Shown here one piece after another: positions 61,640 to 64,000 of a DNA stretch of 64,000 nucleotides. Within the stretch, counting starts at the first letter, position 1, and each line of letters starts with the position of its first letter. Under the pieces are notes generated by a model. That model made no database searches, had not been told where the DNA came from, and saw only the letters and a program-made list of their open reading frames with translations. The stretch is taken from the NCBI GenBank assembly GCA_963920765.1, contig OY987248.1, positions 6,544,539-6,608,538 on the forward strand, in the 5' to 3' direction. Origin of the DNA: Ulota crispa (taxonomy: Eukaryota; Streptophyta; Bryopsida; Orthotrichales; Orthotrichaceae). The position numbers were made by a program, and so were the translations under genes.

Positions 61640-62815
61640 ATTAAGGGGGCTTCTAAGAAGGTCATTGAAAACTAGATACGCCCTAAGATTACAAAGGTTC
61701 TGATATACAAATGCCACAAGCTAAACAAAATAATTGATAGAAAGCTTCCAAAACCTACAAATGTTCCCGATCACCAATGGGAGGTATTGAAGGCAATCGA
61801 GCAATTGCTATGGCTTGGAGAATCTCCAAGCACATGAGCTCAATATCAAAAGGGAAAATGTCAAAGAGCTCACAATTAATTGCATTGAAGGAAGGAGCTA
61901 TTGCAAAGGTGGTGAGGTTACTTACATGTCTTCTTAGATGAAATGTATGAATTAAGCTTGTTCTCCTCAATGTAAATGAATACTGATTATCTACATTGTT
62001 ACTCTTCAATAGAACTTTTAGCATTGCAATTGTGCTACATTGGTGTATTTATATATGCTCATGCATATATCTGCTTAGTCTTCAACAACGTTGTCATTTT
62101 GATAGATTATACAGCATTTATGTCCACCTATGCCAGCAGAGATTGAGAATGAGGTGTAGGCAGAGTACGCACTACCAGAAGACAAGAAAAGGAAATCTTG
62201 GGGGGATTATACCAAAGACGTGAAAGAAATTTTTGCCAAGATATTAGAGCTGGAGGGGGTGGTCTCAAACCTTGCATTAAAAATGAATGCAGTGGAAGAT
62301 CGTGTGGAAATGGTGACAAGAGAGGTCTTTGGCGCTGTAGGAGCAAACGTCACCACTAACACAACACCAGCAACAGACATTGTACTAGCATTGTCACAAA
62401 AGGTAGGAGTATCCAATTATCAATGTGAATGCAAAATATAATAAACCATGCTTTGTAATAATGTATTTGTTTCCAAATGTAGGTTGCTCAAGAGAAGGTA
62501 GATGTAAATGTCATTTTCCATAGTGATAAGGGAGGAGGGTTACACTATGGATGCAAAGCACAAGGAGAGGAGGTGTTTGCTGGAGGAGAGCCCAAGTTCT
62601 TTCACGGCAACAACAGAGAGGACCATGAGGGGGCCGACACTATAACAAGGATTGTTGTCTTGGTAAGACAAGATGGTGAGGAGATAAGCAGTGACATGCA
62701 AAATGCGCATAAGGCAGATGCATTGGATGAAGGTGGCCGCTTGCGGTGCACACTTGTGAAGACGACCTTAAATGAATCGGGTGGACCAAAGGCGGCAGAG
62801 ACATCAAAATAGGTA
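61640..62815 (+). pseudogene. Probable continuation of the decayed gene, with one clear intron
   Basis: 61640-61850 encodes SYGDSAKWRIKGASKKVIEN, a TAG, then IRPKITKVLIYKCHKLNKII DRKLPKP, with a later frame change. 62133-62402 reads MPAEIENEV, TAG (62157), AEYALPEDKKRKSWGDYTKD and VKEIFAKILELEGVVSNLAL (coiled-coil-like). GT-AG intron 62403-62482 (80 nt, phase 0) joins it to VAQEKVDVNVIFHSDKGGGL ... GPKAAETSK, stop at 62810-62812. The last two exons agree in phase, so the gene was once spliced. In-frame TAG codons would come from CAG or TGG. Confidence 0.5.
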
Positions 62816-63342
62816 TATGATGCTTACGTCATGTGTCAACATATATATAAGTGTCTTATGCATGTAATCTAAAAAACAAATAGTGCAACTCAATGGTCCT
62901 TGTTTCAGTCATTGCATTCAAAATTTATGAGTTTCTTTATTTATTTTCCATATTGCCTATGATAAGAAAAAAATTATATGTTCCATCATCAGATGGATGT
63001 GTATTTTTTTTGATGTTGCTGATTTGAAATTGAAGGAAATCATTAAAACAATGGGTTTTAGATTGCAAGTTCTAGATCTTGTTGATATGTTGTAAGCAGA
63101 ATGTGGGAAGGCAATGTCCTTTTGAGTACATTGAAGAAGTGCATGGCGTTGGTTTGGTAGTAATAGGTTCACAACAAAATTCACAAATGCCATTTGGACA
63201 TTGCACATGACTTTTTTGTAAATTTTGGCCTATAGTGCTGAATCGTGCGTGGAACAATTGCTAGAAACAAATCATCCTTATGCAGTACAACCTAATCAAA
63301 AAGCAAAGGCATTGCAAGTGTGGAAGGTGGTTAAGACACCAA

Positions 63343-63517
63343 CACTAGAAGAAAACTGCGTTAAAATTCACTATAAGTGTAAGGTAGTTTATGTTGAGTT
63401 CCATGTGTCCAACGCAAAATTTTGTGTTGTTCAACAAAATTTTGCGTTGGACACATGGAACTCAACATAACCTACCTTACAATTTTCAGTAAATTCTAAC
63501 ACAATTTTCTACTAGTG
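63343..63517. mobile_element. Palindromic CACTA-like MITE with 3-bp target duplication
   Basis: 175 bp. It starts CACTAGAAGAAAACTGCGTT; the complement of its end is CACTAGTAGAAAATTGTGTT. CAA flanks both sides (63340-63342 and 63518-63520), the 3-bp duplication typical of CACTA elements. The halves pair almost throughout, including the exact inner block AACTCAACATAA and its partner. No coding capacity. Confidence 0.82.
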
Positions 63518-63520
63518 CAA

Positions 63521-64000
63521 GGTCCTCACAACATAACTAGGTGGACATGCTAAAGGCGATGGATATTCCTAAAAGATCAGGGACGAGGTGAAAATGATAA
63601 TATTGTTGTATTTCTATAGGGTGAGTAACCATAATTGGGAGAGAGGGTTTTTATGCATTACATGTAATATTTGTATGTCATTTTCCGCATTGCCTATGAT
63701 AAAGCAATTGCGAGTATGAAAATGAAATGCATCATCTACAGAAAAGTAGACTTTTTTTTTCCATTTGCAATTTGCAATTTCAAAACATTAGGAGTGGGGT
63801 AGGATGTAAAATTCACATGTGAACTACAAGCAATGATTATAGAGTTTTCAAATTCTACTAAATAATTACTTTCACCCACAAAGACACTAAACCGTATGAT
63901 TAAACCTTTGAAAGTGTGTAGTAATAGCAAAATATAGAGGACAGAAATGTTCATGTGCATGATTAAAACATGTATTTGTTGGGATGCAATGAATGTGTTA
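63521..64000. other. AT-rich nuclear DNA to the right edge
   Basis: No gene or repeat recognised in the last 480 bp. Confidence 0.45.

Overview
The window is a composite of two kinds of DNA. Bases 1 to about 23,340 are plastid DNA from a land plant that keeps chlB, psaM, psb30 (ycf12) and ycf66 and has psbM, trnL-CAA and ndhB side by side. That gene content and order is of bryophyte (moss or liverwort) type. Bases from about 23,340 to 64,000 are plant nuclear DNA: AT-rich, repeat-laden, with CCCTAAA-type motifs, GT-AG introns and many decayed transposons. I could not identify the species.

Plastid part, left to right: chlB 5' half (-), trnQ-UUG (-), psbK (+), a tRNA-Ser-like relic, psbI (+), trnS-GCU (-), psaM (-), psb30 (+), trnG-UCC with intron (+), trnR-UCU (+), the atpA-atpF-atpH-atpI-rps2-rpoC2-rpoC1-rpoB block (all -), trnC-GCA (+), ycf66 with intron (-), psbM (-), trnL-CAA (-) and ndhB exon 2 (-). 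These encode ATP synthase subunits, three subunits of the plastid-encoded RNA polymerase, small photosystem I and II subunits, dark protochlorophyllide reductase and NDH. petN was not found in its usual place. atpF carries one in-frame TGA and rpoB two; rpoC2 is broken by two 1-nt frameshifts at A/T runs. The sequence stops inside the ndhB intron and runs directly into a nuclear repeat. The simplest reading is a fairly recent nuclear copy of plastid DNA (NUPT) that has begun to decay. A chimeric assembly, or plastid DNA with U-to-C editing, must be excluded.

Nuclear part: 23.35-30.9 kb holds two inverted, diverged copies of a multi-kb repeat with remnants of an unrecognised protein gene, separated by about 2.4 kb that includes a 21-bp minisatellite. 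A divergent pair of intron-containing genes of unknown function lies at 34.7-36.7 kb. Four elements (32.6, 37.0, 54.6 and 56.7 kb) share terminal inverted repeats starting TTAA-CCCCTAAAGG, a piggyBac-like signature. A dead Tc1-type (DD34E) transposon sits at 39.0-40.6 kb. Tandem arrays fill much of 40.8-48.1 kb. A 2.3-kb reading frame at 48.26-50.54 kb has twelve stop codons but no frameshift. Another decayed gene set lies at 59.8-62.8 kb, and a 175-bp palindromic CACTA-like MITE at 63.3 kb. Stretches between these are AT-rich with no supportable gene.
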